Assembly (NCBI GenBank): GCA_029866325.1
Contig: JARWZO010000032.1
Span: 45,361-109,360 of the forward strand
DNA: 64,000 nucleotides
From: Fluviicola sp.
GTDB taxonomy: Bacteria; Bacteroidota; Bacteroidia; Flavobacteriales_D; Crocinitomicaceae
Direction: 5' to 3'
This document shows positions 36,201 through 44,726 of the stretch, one piece after another. The notes under the pieces were generated by a model. That model was not told the origin of the DNA. It did no database searches and worked only from the letters and a program-made list of their open reading frames with translations. The position numbers and the translations under genes were made by a program. Numbering within the stretch: the first letter of the stretch is position 1; every line of letters starts with the position of its first letter.

Positions 36201-36932
36201 TATGAACTGACCGACGTATTGTATGGCGACCACGATTGGTATGAGTGGAAGTATGAGTGGGGGAAAAAAATTGACCGTGATGATGCACCCAAAAAATCCG
36301 TTTTCACCAAATTCTACCCCAACGGCACCATTGCACGATCCGGTGAGTTAGTCAACGAAAAGAAAATAGGCAAATGGACCTACGCCAGCGATGACCAAAA
36401 CGTTCGTTACACGATTGATTACACCGATTCTATCTACATTCAAAACGCCGATACCTTTGCCATCATTGGCGTTCAAACAAACTTGAATATCGACGGGAAA
36501 GCGACCTCCACGCAATTTCTGACGGAAGAAAAAGATTTCTACAAATGCACCAGCGACGAGTATTATTCCATCCGCGAATACATCGTTCCTTCGGGTAAAG
36601 AGGGTAATGGAATCACCACTTTTTATTACGATAACGGTGTCACGATGAGCACTGGCCAACTAAGAAATGGTCTGCCCGACGGACGCTGGCAATTTTACAA
36701 CCAACAAGGTGGACTCACCCGAATGGGAATCTACAAAAACGGCAAAAAGATCGGACGTTGGCTCGAAGGTGATCTCACCACCAAAGCTTATCTGGGCGAT
36801 ATTTGTTTGGACGAATCGAACCCTGATTTGGATGTGATCATCAGTCAATTGGAACGCGGAAAGGAAATTACCGTCACCATTTACCGGAATGGAAAAGCTG
36901 TTTCGAAACAAACGTATGAGTCTTCTAACTAG
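33261..36932 (+). CDS. Giant exported MORN-like repeat protein, copy 1
   Basis: A 1223-residue protein with a signal peptide (MRKVFFIYCWLFAMLPVFA, before QRPDS). The mature N-terminus 'RPDSVQVNGQW.FVYP' is shared with the next gene. Short MORN/YwqK-like units recur through the protein, for example 'GTYTNGLRQDDWI', 'GHFKNGFPVGEWEH', 'GEMQNGIPQGKWLFY', 'YYKNGKLDGDQWY' and, near residue 1131, 'TGQLRNGLPDGRWQFY' with 'GIYKNGKKIGRWLEGDL'. There is no T9SS sorting domain or transmembrane helix after the signal peptide, so it is probably periplasmic or surface-released. The function is unknown; COG2849-like repeats occur in antitoxins of YwqJK type, but no toxin is adjacent. The ATG at 33261 is preferred to TTG 33246, which overlaps a -7-like box (33241-33248). 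Confidence 0.85.
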   Translation: MRKVFFIYCWLFAMLPVFAQRPDSVQVNGQWCFVYPIKAKLEPSEDYLRVVGLTTTEFEQYRDWVQANDPRLTLEKDSLIKALRRSIIDDKLLTVEQYEEETIDYSDKMTHHHQTVFKLSSKFNIRIKLRHGQRGFRNSKSFIVQRHVNKLDLRRTLQKSPMLHHDQLNYEDYSLPPCEKNLPDGNYIMLYEDFFSAENWRKWKVNPQRTAAFFSLRDNLLNGEYKMFAYEGEQVVSGTYTNGLRQDDWIIRAFHYTTKHSEGWFFNRKYRLENFKTDSLNFHFEADLLDGKCAHFWCYIDKPTEKDWSGHFKNGFPVGEWEHQEFSTMIFDGDLALVKDTIYAKYAAEWTETPIPTSDSIYKFTKIVDRWDYREVFGVDQGRCIENLGLATVNKLKDYPLEYFVQSAFLPEEGVSYYPFDTHCELYKEQSPDACVARFYRNKELKLIVGSRYFNDGALFDTCGLDAQGQLIYRQFDNTGKLYLTSWFDEKGKRVRSEYSTPKKKKMINGYEVTAGPYWGSFSWEGDTIVANRRIFQLRWGTETKLNYENYYDIEQQQLVEKRYDTNGGLLTMGMIPFPNDSMAKLAAEYENGAKHFKNYYKLCNRSLPIDSFQKQTVWDDLTFVQENNNGVSKVKLLVNGELYNGNVEIHAHNQRYDHYKIKRNKLILKLHQQPYVHNRGPRIPRWIKSYASSEVYTGIQQSIPQLFQLKIIGTDTYSNGNYGVSEFLSGKGEMQNGIPQGKWLFYKSQLSAEMIYTGENSSGFLYDYKIQKADHRWESEEYNTDPLKEKYLPACRKSVSYVFKKTPVANRLKEGACVVYNHIGDTVALTYYKNGKLDGDQWYPFSNSYLNFNDVKKYLIGTFENGEATGSIVAIEQEYETADGGGKLMTDTLAVVAYVNGKRNGAARYHLNNEKYEMTFANDFAEGGLTIKNRKAETIEHYLLRGGVLTNMQYFKENTLSYEYTVPEKDSLRLELSKLYELTDVLYGDHDWYEWKYEWGKKIDRDDAPKKSVFTKFYPNGTIARSGELVNEKKIGKWTYASDDQNVRYTIDYTDSIYIQNADTFAIIGVQTNLNIDGKATSTQFLTEEKDFYKCTSDEYYSIREYIVPSGKEGNGITTFYYDNGVTMSTGQLRNGLPDGRWQFYNQQGGLTRMGIYKNGKKIGRWLEGDLTTKAYLGDICLDESNPDLDVIISQLERGKEITVTIYRNGKAVSKQTYESSN

Positions 36933-36938
36933 AGCACT

Positions 36939-39900
36939 ATGAAACAACGAAGTTTACTCCTGTTCATTCACCTCATTGCCTTAGCTGCCTTCGCCCAGCG
37001 CCCCGATTCCGTGCAGGTCAACGGGCAATGGTATTTTGTGTATCCCCTGCAAGAAAAGTTAAAGCCCGGCGTTGGACTTCTAGACAAATTAGACCTTTCC
37101 GAAACCCAGTTTGAACTGTTCAAAGAGTGGAAACTAGCCAATGACCCGCGCTTGAAACTTTCTAAGCGCATTCTGATCGATTCCTTGAACCGGGAGTTGA
37201 TCCGCACCAAAATCACGGTGTCAAAAGAGCAGAACAAGTATGAATGGCGTGATGCAACGCGACCAGAGAAAATGATCAGGCCGTTGCTGATGCGGAAAAA
37301 ATACTGGTACAGAAACAATCCCGAGTTATTGACCAATCAGGCAATCGACCTCAATTACGACCTCGTTCCTGCGGTGCAAAATTTACCCAACGGCAAGTAT
37401 ATTCAATACTTCGAACCAATGTTGAGCTACCACGAGATGAAAAAAACGACTGTTCTTCCCACCAAAGTAGCAGCCATATTCGAACTGAAAAACAACTTAC
37501 TCGAACATGAATTCACCCGTTTTAACTGCAACGGCGATACGATTCGTCATGGGTTTTTCACCGACGGATTGAAGGAAGGACTATGGACAATAAGCGATAA
37601 AGGAACCTATTTGAGTTCCGGTATTCACGGACTCAGCGAGGAAAACACGATTTATTATTATGGATCATCCATTCGGGTTGAACTTGAAAAAGGAATTCTC
37701 AACGGTTCGTTCTCTAAATGGGATTCCTACGACAGCCATCAGCAGGTCGGGTATTTTAAAAACGGATACGCCGACAGTATTTGGAACCTGAATTCTGCGT
37801 ACTCTTGGCGCAACCATGAAATCTTTGACTATAACTCGGTAGTAGACAGCAACTACGACCAACGACTTGCGATAGAGATCATGCCTACAATAATCCTCGA
37901 AAGAAAATATGAAGAGTTTGATTTTAAGGAGAAGAAAAACGATTATCATAGTCTCACACTTTACGAGTGTCAAGAAGAAATGTACGAACAGGGTCAGCCG
38001 GCTCGGCCGGTGGTGAATTTCGCTGATTTATTTGACAAGCCCATGCAAAGTGGTTTGACACGCCTAAAAATGGTGACTTCTGGATACCATAGTAATTATA
38101 GAAATACCGGACATGTCAATTTTCATGGCACCAAACAAGTGTTTGAAGGAAAAAGATTAGCAGAAAGATATACCTATTTACCCGATTTCGGCGCTATCGT
38201 TTATGCCCGTTTTTTCAAGAATGGAGCTGTGTTTGATACGCTTGGGTTTGATCCAAGAGATAGTCTTTTCGTTCACAACGTATTTGATGCCAATGGAAAA
38301 TTATTCCGCACAACCACTTATAATACTGATGGCGAACATGTGCAGCAGATCGATTATTACAAGAGGAAAGAAACGAAGATTCGCTATCAAAAACCGGTCA
38401 TGATTGAAGGTTTTGAAACAGAACGTAGCTATTCTTCCGGCAAGAAATCCCGAGAATGGGAAGGTGATCGTATCGTAGATGGTAAACGTTACATGAACAT
38501 TGAGTGGTTAGCGAGAACGAAAAAACGAACTAGGGAAGAGTTCGAAAATTTATCTGATTTGTCATTGCATGAGTTGATTTATAACCATAATGGAGAAGTT
38601 GTTGTGGAACACACACGTTTTTTGGTAACCGTCGATTCATTGGGAGATCAAAACCAAGTTGAGTATGGCAAGCGTGATATCGTGAACAGCGGGAATGTAA
38701 AATTGACGCAAGAGACCATAAAGGATGTGAAATTACCGATTGTTTTAACCAACTTCAATCAACCTTATTCAGGAAAAATGAACATTCGGTTTTCGGAGAA
38801 TGCTTTAAAACTCGAAGATCAGGCTTTGGATGGATTGGATTGGACAATTCCGTGGGATGAAACCTCACGCAGTTTGCATAAACAATTCGTTGAGCTTTAT
38901 GCCAGTAATGATTATCCGCAGTCAATTAGTTACGACTCCTATTACCTTGATGAGAAAGATTATGGAAATTTGTTCTCGCGCCTGATGGAAGAACTCTTTC
39001 ACAATCAATTCGGTTTGTATCTAATCGCCCGCATGGAAGGCGAATTTCAAAACGGACAACCTTCGGGTAACTGGAATTACTACGACAAAAAAGGAATAGT
39101 AGTTTTTACACTCAACTTTGTAAACGGTTTACCGAATGGTGACGTTACTGCTTATGCAAGATACAACAAACCTGAAAGACGCGATCGAAAACGCAACAAA
39201 GACGAACCTTATTTTGACTTCCTGTTTTCGAAAGATGCCCCGAAGACTTACGTTGAAAGAACGTATCATTTTGTCGACGGAAAGCTAAACGGACCTTTGG
39301 TAGTTTACACCGCTATGGGAGATACTTTGGAATTCACAGAATACAAAATGGGACAGCTCCATGGAAAAATGTGGCAACGTATCTATGATAATGTTTATCA
39401 GTATGAATTCCAAAACGACGCGCTTCATGGTTCAATGTATTCTGGAAGTTTGGGATACAACGATAAGAAAGAGATTGTGATGGATACGTTGAACTACGCC
39501 CATTATGAAAACGGACTGTTAAACGGCGATTGTTACCTCGAGTTTTATGAAAGCGATTACGATGATGAGAATTATGGAAACGAGGAACGAATTCAGGTCT
39601 CGCACTATCGATACATTCAGATAAAGAAAACAGTTCGTTGCCATTTTCAACAAGGATTGTTGCACGGGAATTATGTGCAGCGGAAAGAATCAGGAGAAAC
39701 CGAATATACCCTATCCTTGAGCAATGGAATGATCAACACACTGACGTTTTTCGAGAATGGCGCTCCTTCTTATTACTACGATTACACCGAAGAACAACGC
39801 TTACTTCCGTTTCATTTAACAGATACAACGGCGCTCAATTTGCAAACACGCTTTTTTTACCATCCAAATCTCTCTTTTCTAGAATATAATGTATCGGAAG

Positions 39901-40631
39901 ATGATCAAATGAGGTACGGAAGAATGGGGGAACCTTATTCACGAAGCATGACCATTGAAGATTACAAACAAGGGCGTTTCACAAAACTGTATCCAAATGG
40001 AAACATCGCTCGGCGTGGATACCGAATCGGGGATAAAAGTTGGGGAGACTGGGATTTTTACAACTACGATGGTCAGCGCTTGTATTCCATCGATTACGGA
40101 ACACAAACAGTTGTAATGCACGGAGTAACGTATAGCGAGTCCGAAATCAAAGGTGAATACATAGAATACGATAGTCTTGGCAATGAAATTTGCAAAGGTT
40201 ACGTGATCGAAGAATTGGAAAAATACGATTGCGCGCATTCCGATTATTACGCCATTCGTCAGTTTATCTTACTCGAAGACCGCCAAGATAGTTATGAACG
40301 AACCAATGGCTTGATGAAGTATTATTTCGACAACGGAATGCTGATGAGTGAAGGAACACTCAAAAACGGAATGCCGGAAGGTGTTTGGAAATTTTACACG
40401 CCCGATGGCAAATTGACCAGAATAGGGAAGTATGTCAATGGCAAAAAAGAAGGTCGCTGGCTCAAAGGCGATTTGGGCGATAAAAAATACATCGGAGAAA
40501 TTTGCCTGAACCCTGATGATCCCTTGCTCGACTTTCATATTGCCGAATTGGAACGCATGCGAGATGTGGAAATTGTGATTTACAAAAACGGTTTAGCACA
40601 AATTCTACAGCAATACGAAGTGACCGATTAA
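36939..40631 (+). CDS. Giant exported MORN-like repeat protein, copy 2
   Basis: A 1230-residue paralog of the preceding gene, starting six bases after its stop, so the two form an operon. It has signal peptide MKQRSLLLFIHLIALAAFA, then the shared 'QRPDSVQVNGQWYFVYP'. The 'LANDPRLKL' N-terminal region and the C-terminal 230 residues are clearly homologous ('YPNGNIARRGYRIGDKSWG', 'SEGTLKNGMPEGVWKFY', 'GKYVNGKKEGRWLKGDL', 'YIGEICLNPDDPLLDFHIAEL'). The middle is far more divergent, with different repeat spacing. Near-equal length suggests duplication of the whole gene followed by diversification of the repeats. I cannot assign a function. Confidence 0.85.
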   Translation: MKQRSLLLFIHLIALAAFAQRPDSVQVNGQWYFVYPLQEKLKPGVGLLDKLDLSETQFELFKEWKLANDPRLKLSKRILIDSLNRELIRTKITVSKEQNKYEWRDATRPEKMIRPLLMRKKYWYRNNPELLTNQAIDLNYDLVPAVQNLPNGKYIQYFEPMLSYHEMKKTTVLPTKVAAIFELKNNLLEHEFTRFNCNGDTIRHGFFTDGLKEGLWTISDKGTYLSSGIHGLSEENTIYYYGSSIRVELEKGILNGSFSKWDSYDSHQQVGYFKNGYADSIWNLNSAYSWRNHEIFDYNSVVDSNYDQRLAIEIMPTIILERKYEEFDFKEKKNDYHSLTLYECQEEMYEQGQPARPVVNFADLFDKPMQSGLTRLKMVTSGYHSNYRNTGHVNFHGTKQVFEGKRLAERYTYLPDFGAIVYARFFKNGAVFDTLGFDPRDSLFVHNVFDANGKLFRTTTYNTDGEHVQQIDYYKRKETKIRYQKPVMIEGFETERSYSSGKKSREWEGDRIVDGKRYMNIEWLARTKKRTREEFENLSDLSLHELIYNHNGEVVVEHTRFLVTVDSLGDQNQVEYGKRDIVNSGNVKLTQETIKDVKLPIVLTNFNQPYSGKMNIRFSENALKLEDQALDGLDWTIPWDETSRSLHKQFVELYASNDYPQSISYDSYYLDEKDYGNLFSRLMEELFHNQFGLYLIARMEGEFQNGQPSGNWNYYDKKGIVVFTLNFVNGLPNGDVTAYARYNKPERRDRKRNKDEPYFDFLFSKDAPKTYVERTYHFVDGKLNGPLVVYTAMGDTLEFTEYKMGQLHGKMWQRIYDNVYQYEFQNDALHGSMYSGSLGYNDKKEIVMDTLNYAHYENGLLNGDCYLEFYESDYDDENYGNEERIQVSHYRYIQIKKTVRCHFQQGLLHGNYVQRKESGETEYTLSLSNGMINTLTFFENGAPSYYYDYTEEQRLLPFHLTDTTALNLQTRFFYHPNLSFLEYNVSEDDQMRYGRMGEPYSRSMTIEDYKQGRFTKLYPNGNIARRGYRIGDKSWGDWDFYNYDGQRLYSIDYGTQTVVMHGVTYSESEIKGEYIEYDSLGNEICKGYVIEELEKYDCAHSDYYAIRQFILLEDRQDSYERTNGLMKYYFDNGMLMSEGTLKNGMPEGVWKFYTPDGKLTRIGKYVNGKKEGRWLKGDLGDKKYIGEICLNPDDPLLDFHIAELERMRDVEIVIYKNGLAQILQQYEVTD

Positions 40632-40684
40632 GGTAAAGTTGGGAAACATCTAGCGCCTACATCAATTTGAAGAAGATACACGTG

Positions 40685-40720
40685 AGTAAGCTCGGGACGC
40701 ATCCCGAGACTACTACGTGT
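40685..40720. repeat. Small hairpin downstream of the MORN-like operon
   Basis: CTCGGGA (40691-40697) pairs with TCCCGAG (40702-40708) around 4 bases; flanking ACACGT / ACGTGT add an outer partial stem. There is no clear T-run, so it may be a REP-like sequence and not a terminator. The 159-base gap also holds the promoter region of the next lipoprotein. Confidence 0.5.
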
Positions 40721-40790
40721 TTAAAATGAGCTAATTAGATTGCTGCACTTTCACGGAAAATGTTAACTTTATCACATCAAAACATACTAA

Positions 40791-41279
40791 ATGCGCTTCT
40801 TAATCATACTACCATTCATCTTTTTTGCATTCACTGCATGCCAAAAAACCGATCAGGAATTATTAACCGGTATGTGGAAGATCAATGAGATCAAGGCCAA
40901 TGGAGAGATGATGTTCTCTACCGACAAAGCCGAGCAGGGAAAAATAATTGATCGTGTCATTGTAGCCCAAATGGAGCAATTACCTCCTGAAGCACAGAAT
41001 CAAGAGGCGATGATGCGTAAATTGTTTAGTCAGCAAATGACCACAAGTGCCAAAACCACCCTTGAATTCAAAGAAGATAACACCTTTGTTTCTATCCGTT
41101 ATGAAGGAAGTCGTGAAGTGAAAACCAACGGAAGAATTACCCTCGATGAAGAAAAGAAGGAAATCACGATGAAAAGCGATTCGGATGAGCATTTCACTTA
41201 TCAGCTAACAGACGATTTGCTGAAACTTTCGGGTGATTCAGACGGAGAGAAAATTGAGTTATCCTTCAAACGAAAATAA
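40791..41279 (+). CDS. Small lipoprotein, lipocalin-like, first of a tandem pair
   Basis: A 162-residue protein with a lipoprotein signal (FIFFAFTAC, lipidated Cys17). After the anchor come 'TDQELLTGMWKINEIKANGE', a Met/Gln-rich helical stretch, and a beta-rich half ('TTLEFKEDNTFVSIRYEGS', 'ITLDEEKKEITMKSD', 'LLKLSGDSDGEKIELSFKRK'). This is the pattern of the DUF4923/lipocalin-like small lipoproteins of Bacteroidota, in which an 'L.G.W' motif opens an eight-stranded barrel. The ligand is unknown. It is a paralog of the next gene, 95 bases downstream. Confidence 0.8.
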   Translation: MRFLIILPFIFFAFTACQKTDQELLTGMWKINEIKANGEMMFSTDKAEQGKIIDRVIVAQMEQLPPEAQNQEAMMRKLFSQQMTTSAKTTLEFKEDNTFVSIRYEGSREVKTNGRITLDEEKKEITMKSDSDEHFTYQLTDDLLKLSGDSDGEKIELSFKRK

Positions 41280-41373
41280 TACAGATGGCTGTTTGTTGGT
41301 GAAATCTTTTTGAACAAGCAGTTGATTTACGATCCTTTTAACAAGGAAAACTGTATATTCGCCCAATCTTTAA

Positions 41374-41865
41374 ATGAAAATCATGCGTTATATCTTAATT
41401 GTAGTTGCTGCGTTGACAGTATTAGCGAGTTGTTCTAAGAGTGATAAAGAATTGTTATCAGGTACTTGGGGAATTCAAGAAATGAAAAAAGACGGCGAAG
41501 TGGCTATGTCACTAGACCCGAAAGAACAACAAAAAATCATCGATAAAGCGTGGGCGAAAGACGGCGCTATGATGGAGCAAATGGGAATGGACAAAGCTGC
41601 GCTTACAAAAAGCATGCAAGAACAGTCTAAAAACCTTTCGAAAGTGACTTTTGTATTCGGTGAAAACGGTAAAGTAAAAGTTTCTGCTAATGACGGCGGT
41701 AAATCAAAAGACGTTTTCTCTCCTTACACAATGAACGAAGAGAAAAAAGAAATTACCATCGAAGAAGAAAACAAAGATAAATTAACGTACACGTATACTA
41801 TTTCTGAAGATCAATTGATCTTGAAACAGAAAAAAGACGAGTTGATTTTTAAGCGTAAGTCTTAA
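41374..41865 (+). CDS. Small lipoprotein, lipocalin-like, second of a tandem pair
   Basis: A 163-residue protein with a lipoprotein signal ('TVLASC'), then 'SDKELLSGTWGIQEMKKDGE' aligned with the first copy, a Met/Lys-rich helix, and a beta-rich half ending 'QLILKQKKDELIFKRKS' that matches 'KIELSFKRK' of the neighbour. The start could also be the second Met (MRYILIV) three codons later. The codon choice here is more uniform (aaa/gaa, gct, gta) than in the first copy, which may mean stronger expression. A good terminator follows the gene. Confidence 0.8.
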   Translation: MKIMRYILIVVAALTVLASCSKSDKELLSGTWGIQEMKKDGEVAMSLDPKEQQKIIDKAWAKDGAMMEQMGMDKAALTKSMQEQSKNLSKVTFVFGENGKVKVSANDGGKSKDVFSPYTMNEEKKEITIEEENKDKLTYTYTISEDQLILKQKKDELIFKRKS

Positions 41866-41893
41866 TCAATCAATCATTGGGCATTGTGCCTTG

Positions 41894-41921
41894 AAAAGGT
41901 CGGTTTTACCGGCCTTTTTTT
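41894..41921 (+). terminator. Rho-independent terminator after the second lipoprotein gene
   Basis: Stem AAAAGGTCGG / CCGGCCTTTT (one G-T pair) with a short TTTTA loop, followed by a T-run. Confidence 0.85.
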
Positions 41922-42007
41922 ATGCCAGGTAATCTGTTCATAATCAAAATCAGGTGACTTTTGAAGTCCTGAAGTGACGAAACGAACGGTTGTTACGTTT
42001 AACCGTC

Positions 42008-42170
42008 TGTCCCGTCGGGACAAAATAGTGTAGCATTGGTGCTACACTATTGATTTGAACCCCGTAGGGGTGCGATAAATTTAATTGCCTAATATGGGGA
42101 AGTCTTACCCCGATGGGGTAAAATGGATTCTTATGATCTTGTATCTAAGAGATTTCATCCCGACGGGATG
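42008..42170. repeat. Cluster of five short palindromes (REP/BIME-like)
   Basis: TGTCCCGTCGGGACA (42008-42022), TAGTGTAGCA-TTGG-TGCTACACTA (42026-42049), ACCCCGTAGGGGT (42059-42071), TTACCCCGATGGGGTAA (42105-42121) and CATCCCGACGGGATG (42156-42170). Three have the same CCC-GTAGG/CGATG-GGG build as the element at 22598-22754. The cluster fills the gap between the lipoprotein terminator and the 3' end of the DUF2459 gene and has no coding content. Confidence 0.75.
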
Positions 42171-42175
42171 ATTAA

Positions 42176-42880
42176 CTACCTTCCGTACTGTAAATAAATC
42201 CCATCTTTAAAAGCCGTCCAAACACAAGCGCGTTGCCCGCACGACTTCAAAGCGCTGTTCGTCCATGAATTGCATGTATAGGTAAGTCCATAAGAACGCG
42301 GCGCTTCGAAAAAGTAATTGCGACTGCCATAATTGTGTTCCTTAATTTGCATGTATTTCCCTTCGTTTTTAGAAAAACTGGCTTTCACAAAAGCAATGAG
42401 CGCTTTGTATTGTTTTGGCGAAAGAGACAGACGAATGGTTTGTTTGTCGGAAGTATCGGGTTCAGGTCGGTTTACCAAATGCATGGCTGAACTTCCCAGA
42501 TGAAATGTGGCTTTAAGCAAAACGCTTAGTTTCAAATCGCCCCAATCTTTTGTTTCCAGAAAAAAGCCTTTATCTCCCCAGCCGATAGCCAGATGTGTAT
42601 TCACAGAATCGGTGAGTAAACTATCACTTAACCCTAATTCAACCGGCCAATTGATGTATTTGTTTGTCAACGGAACCACCACATCCGTATGAATGCCACT
42701 TGAAGTAATGTAAACAGTAGTGCGTTCTTCTCCCGATTCGTCACCTGCCAGCGGACCAACACCAATTCGTGATAAGATCACCGCATAGCACCAAAACAGG
42801 ATCAAAAACCCGAAAAAACATTCGAAAAAGATGCGTACGGTTCGCCAAGTGATTCGTGAGGCTTTTTTAAGGACTTCCAT
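42176..42880 (-). CDS. TIGR02117/DUF2459 family protein
   Basis: A 234-residue protein with one N-terminal membrane helix ('FFECFFGFLILFWCYAVILS', about residues 18-37), then the DUF2459 domain: 'VYITSSGIHTDVVVPL', 'HLAIGWGDKGFFLET', 'KATFHLGSSAMHLVNRPEP', and the C-terminal 'YTCNSWTNSALKSCGQRA'. In this family a Cys and nearby His suggest a papain-like enzyme related to NlpC/P60, facing the periplasm, but no activity is established. Alone in orientation; the palindrome cluster lies at its 3' end. Confidence 0.85.
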   Translation of the reverse strand: MEVLKKASRITWRTVRIFFECFFGFLILFWCYAVILSRIGVGPLAGDESGEERTTVYITSSGIHTDVVVPLTNKYINWPVELGLSDSLLTDSVNTHLAIGWGDKGFFLETKDWGDLKLSVLLKATFHLGSSAMHLVNRPEPDTSDKQTIRLSLSPKQYKALIAFVKASFSKNEGKYMQIKEHNYGSRNYFFEAPRSYGLTYTCNSWTNSALKSCGQRACVWTAFKDGIYLQYGR

Positions 42881-42984
42881 GAAGCTAAAAATAAAAAAAG
42901 GAATTGATTTGAAGATTTATGATGAAATGTATTGACTGGTCTTTTGTTACAGCATTTCAATGAATCACCTAAAAAGAAAACGTT

Positions 42985-43141
42985 TAGCATTGATTCTCTG
43001 ACCCGTTTTAGTATTCTTCACGCTCGTTCAACTATTTTTGCCGATCATGAAAGGAACCAACTATCAGTTGCTCATTTGAGTGCAGGTATTTATTACATGG
43101 AACTAAACAATTTGGTCAATAAAATTGTTGTTCAACATTAG
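42985..43141 (+). pseudogene. Remnant of a T9SS type A sorting domain
   Basis: The 52 codons before the stop at 43139-43141 read as the tail of a type A sorting domain: 'SIDSLTRFSILHARSTIF', then 'LSVAHLSAGIYYMELNN' and the terminal 'VNKIVVQH'. It has the usual order of a beta-strand, 'L..G.YY' and a basic 'K..V' end. The upstream frame is broken by stops and there is no signal peptide or passenger domain. It is followed by a terminator (43183-43207), so it is probably the surviving end of a deleted secreted-protein gene. Confidence 0.7.
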
Positions 43142-43182
43142 GTTACAGCAAGAATCGCGGGTTGCGATTTAAACAGGGAAAG

Positions 43183-43207
43183 AGGATGGCTCCGGCTGTC
43201 CTTTTTT
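43183..43207 (+). terminator. Rho-independent terminator after the T9SS remnant
   Basis: AGGATGGCT pairs with GGCTGTCCT (with G-T pairs) and is followed by TTTTT. It points in the same direction as the remnant and marks the end of the lost gene. Confidence 0.65.
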
Positions 43208-43226
43208 ACAATCTGCTTCTTAAAGA

Positions 43227-44726
43227 TTATTTGCTCTTGTTTAAATAAACTTCTTTAAAAACACCTTCCTCTCCCGTAAACTCCAGTTGCGGAATGCTGT
43301 CTATTTGTTTTATGACAATTCCGTTCACCATTTCGAGTTTACTCCAATCAAAATCTACTCCCGAAATCACATGTTTCTGAAAAAAGTAACTCCAATCTTG
43401 ATTGGTTTCTTCTTTCAAGAGATCAAGGAATAGTTCATCGGTAAAAGGCGTGTCGGGTTGCAGGCAATGCGATAAAATGGTGCGCATCAGTCCGTCCAGT
43501 GATGTTTTTCCGCTCGAGGAAACCAACAATTGTTGATCGAGCCAAAAGGCAAACAAGGCTCCTCTTCGGTAAGGGAGTTTTTCGATGTTGTAATTCTTCC
43601 AGAAATCGTCTTTGATGCGGTAATTCGGTTGGTTTCTTTCCGGATTTTCATAATGCGGTTTCAGCACCTCTTCATTGAATTTTGTTAGCCATTCTTGAGG
43701 TGAAAGCGCTCCGTTGCGCAATTGATTTTTGTAGGCGTAATAATCTGTAAAACCTTCGCTGAACCAATAATTGAGCTCTTCATTGGCCATCATCATCTTT
43801 CCGCCAATCCAGTCGTGCATCATTTCATGATTGAAAATGTACTTGATGGTGCCCATGTCGTTGAACGGGTTGTTGGTCGACTGAATCATGAAACCGTTGT
43901 AAATGCGCGAACCGTTGACGCTTTGCCCGGGATAAGTTGTGGAATCGCTCGAAGTTAGAGTCGGCGTCATGATCACAGTATAATAATCGAAATCCTGATC
44001 GTTCCAAAAATCGCGTTGCGTAATCAATGTTCGCTGAAAAAGCTCGAGTAGTTGATCGTCCTCATAAATCACCCACTTTCCGCGAATGGCGAAATATACC
44101 TTTCTGTTGTGGTGTTCAAACGAACGAATGCGGTAATCGCCACCCACAAACAAGGTGTTGTAGAATTCGGTCCACAATTTCCCTTTAAACGTTTGGTGCA
44201 TTTCTTGCGATCCGAGCATATTGTGAATCACAAAGTCCTTCGGGAAACCAATCCAATCAATGGTCGCTTGTATTTCCGGATCGTCTTCACCACTTTCGAA
44301 AACGGTTTCGGGTACGGTAAATAAACTTTGTCCCAGGATATGGAAGAAAGTTGCCTGAACTCGTGGACGCCCAAAAATATTAGAAGAATCACCCGGATAA
44401 TCTTGTCGAATCATGTAACTGAATGAAACAGTGGTTGTATTCGGATGATACACTACTATGCGGTTACTATCGGGCACCAACTTGAAACGATAACCTTTAG
44501 AACCCTTGAACTCCGAAAGGCATTGAAACAAGTTGTCTTCACCCCAAAGTTCATTCGAATAATGGAAATAGGAAGAATCGGAAGCTTTGGGCAAGGTAGC
44601 GGTTACCGTGATTTTCAAACCCGACTTGGACATGTTTTTGGAATGATGCACCTGATACTTTACTTCGGTAACGGCTCCTGAAAAGAACGAAATCAAACTT
44701 AAGACGAACAGCAATGCACATTTCAT
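43227..44726 (-). CDS. M61-like exported metallopeptidase
   Basis: A 499-residue gluzincin peptidase with signal peptide MKCALLFVLSLISFFSGAV. The zinc motif is HEMMH at residue 300 ('FNHEMMHDWIGGKMM'), and the downstream Glu ligand is in 'YWFSEGFTDYYAYK'. This spacing fits the glycyl-aminopeptidase M61/M1 group. The N-terminal half is beta-rich, and a C-terminal helical region follows ('PYRRGALFAFWLDQQL'). The ATG at 44726 starts the signal peptide; the frame is open upstream to 44891 but lacks a plausible start there. Confidence 0.85.
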   Translation of the reverse strand: MKCALLFVLSLISFFSGAVTEVKYQVHHSKNMSKSGLKITVTATLPKASDSSYFHYSNELWGEDNLFQCLSEFKGSKGYRFKLVPDSNRIVVYHPNTTTVSFSYMIRQDYPGDSSNIFGRPRVQATFFHILGQSLFTVPETVFESGEDDPEIQATIDWIGFPKDFVIHNMLGSQEMHQTFKGKLWTEFYNTLFVGGDYRIRSFEHHNRKVYFAIRGKWVIYEDDQLLELFQRTLITQRDFWNDQDFDYYTVIMTPTLTSSDSTTYPGQSVNGSRIYNGFMIQSTNNPFNDMGTIKYIFNHEMMHDWIGGKMMMANEELNYWFSEGFTDYYAYKNQLRNGALSPQEWLTKFNEEVLKPHYENPERNQPNYRIKDDFWKNYNIEKLPYRRGALFAFWLDQQLLVSSSGKTSLDGLMRTILSHCLQPDTPFTDELFLDLLKEETNQDWSYFFQKHVISGVDFDWSKLEMVNGIVIKQIDSIPQLEFTGEEGVFKEVYLNKSK

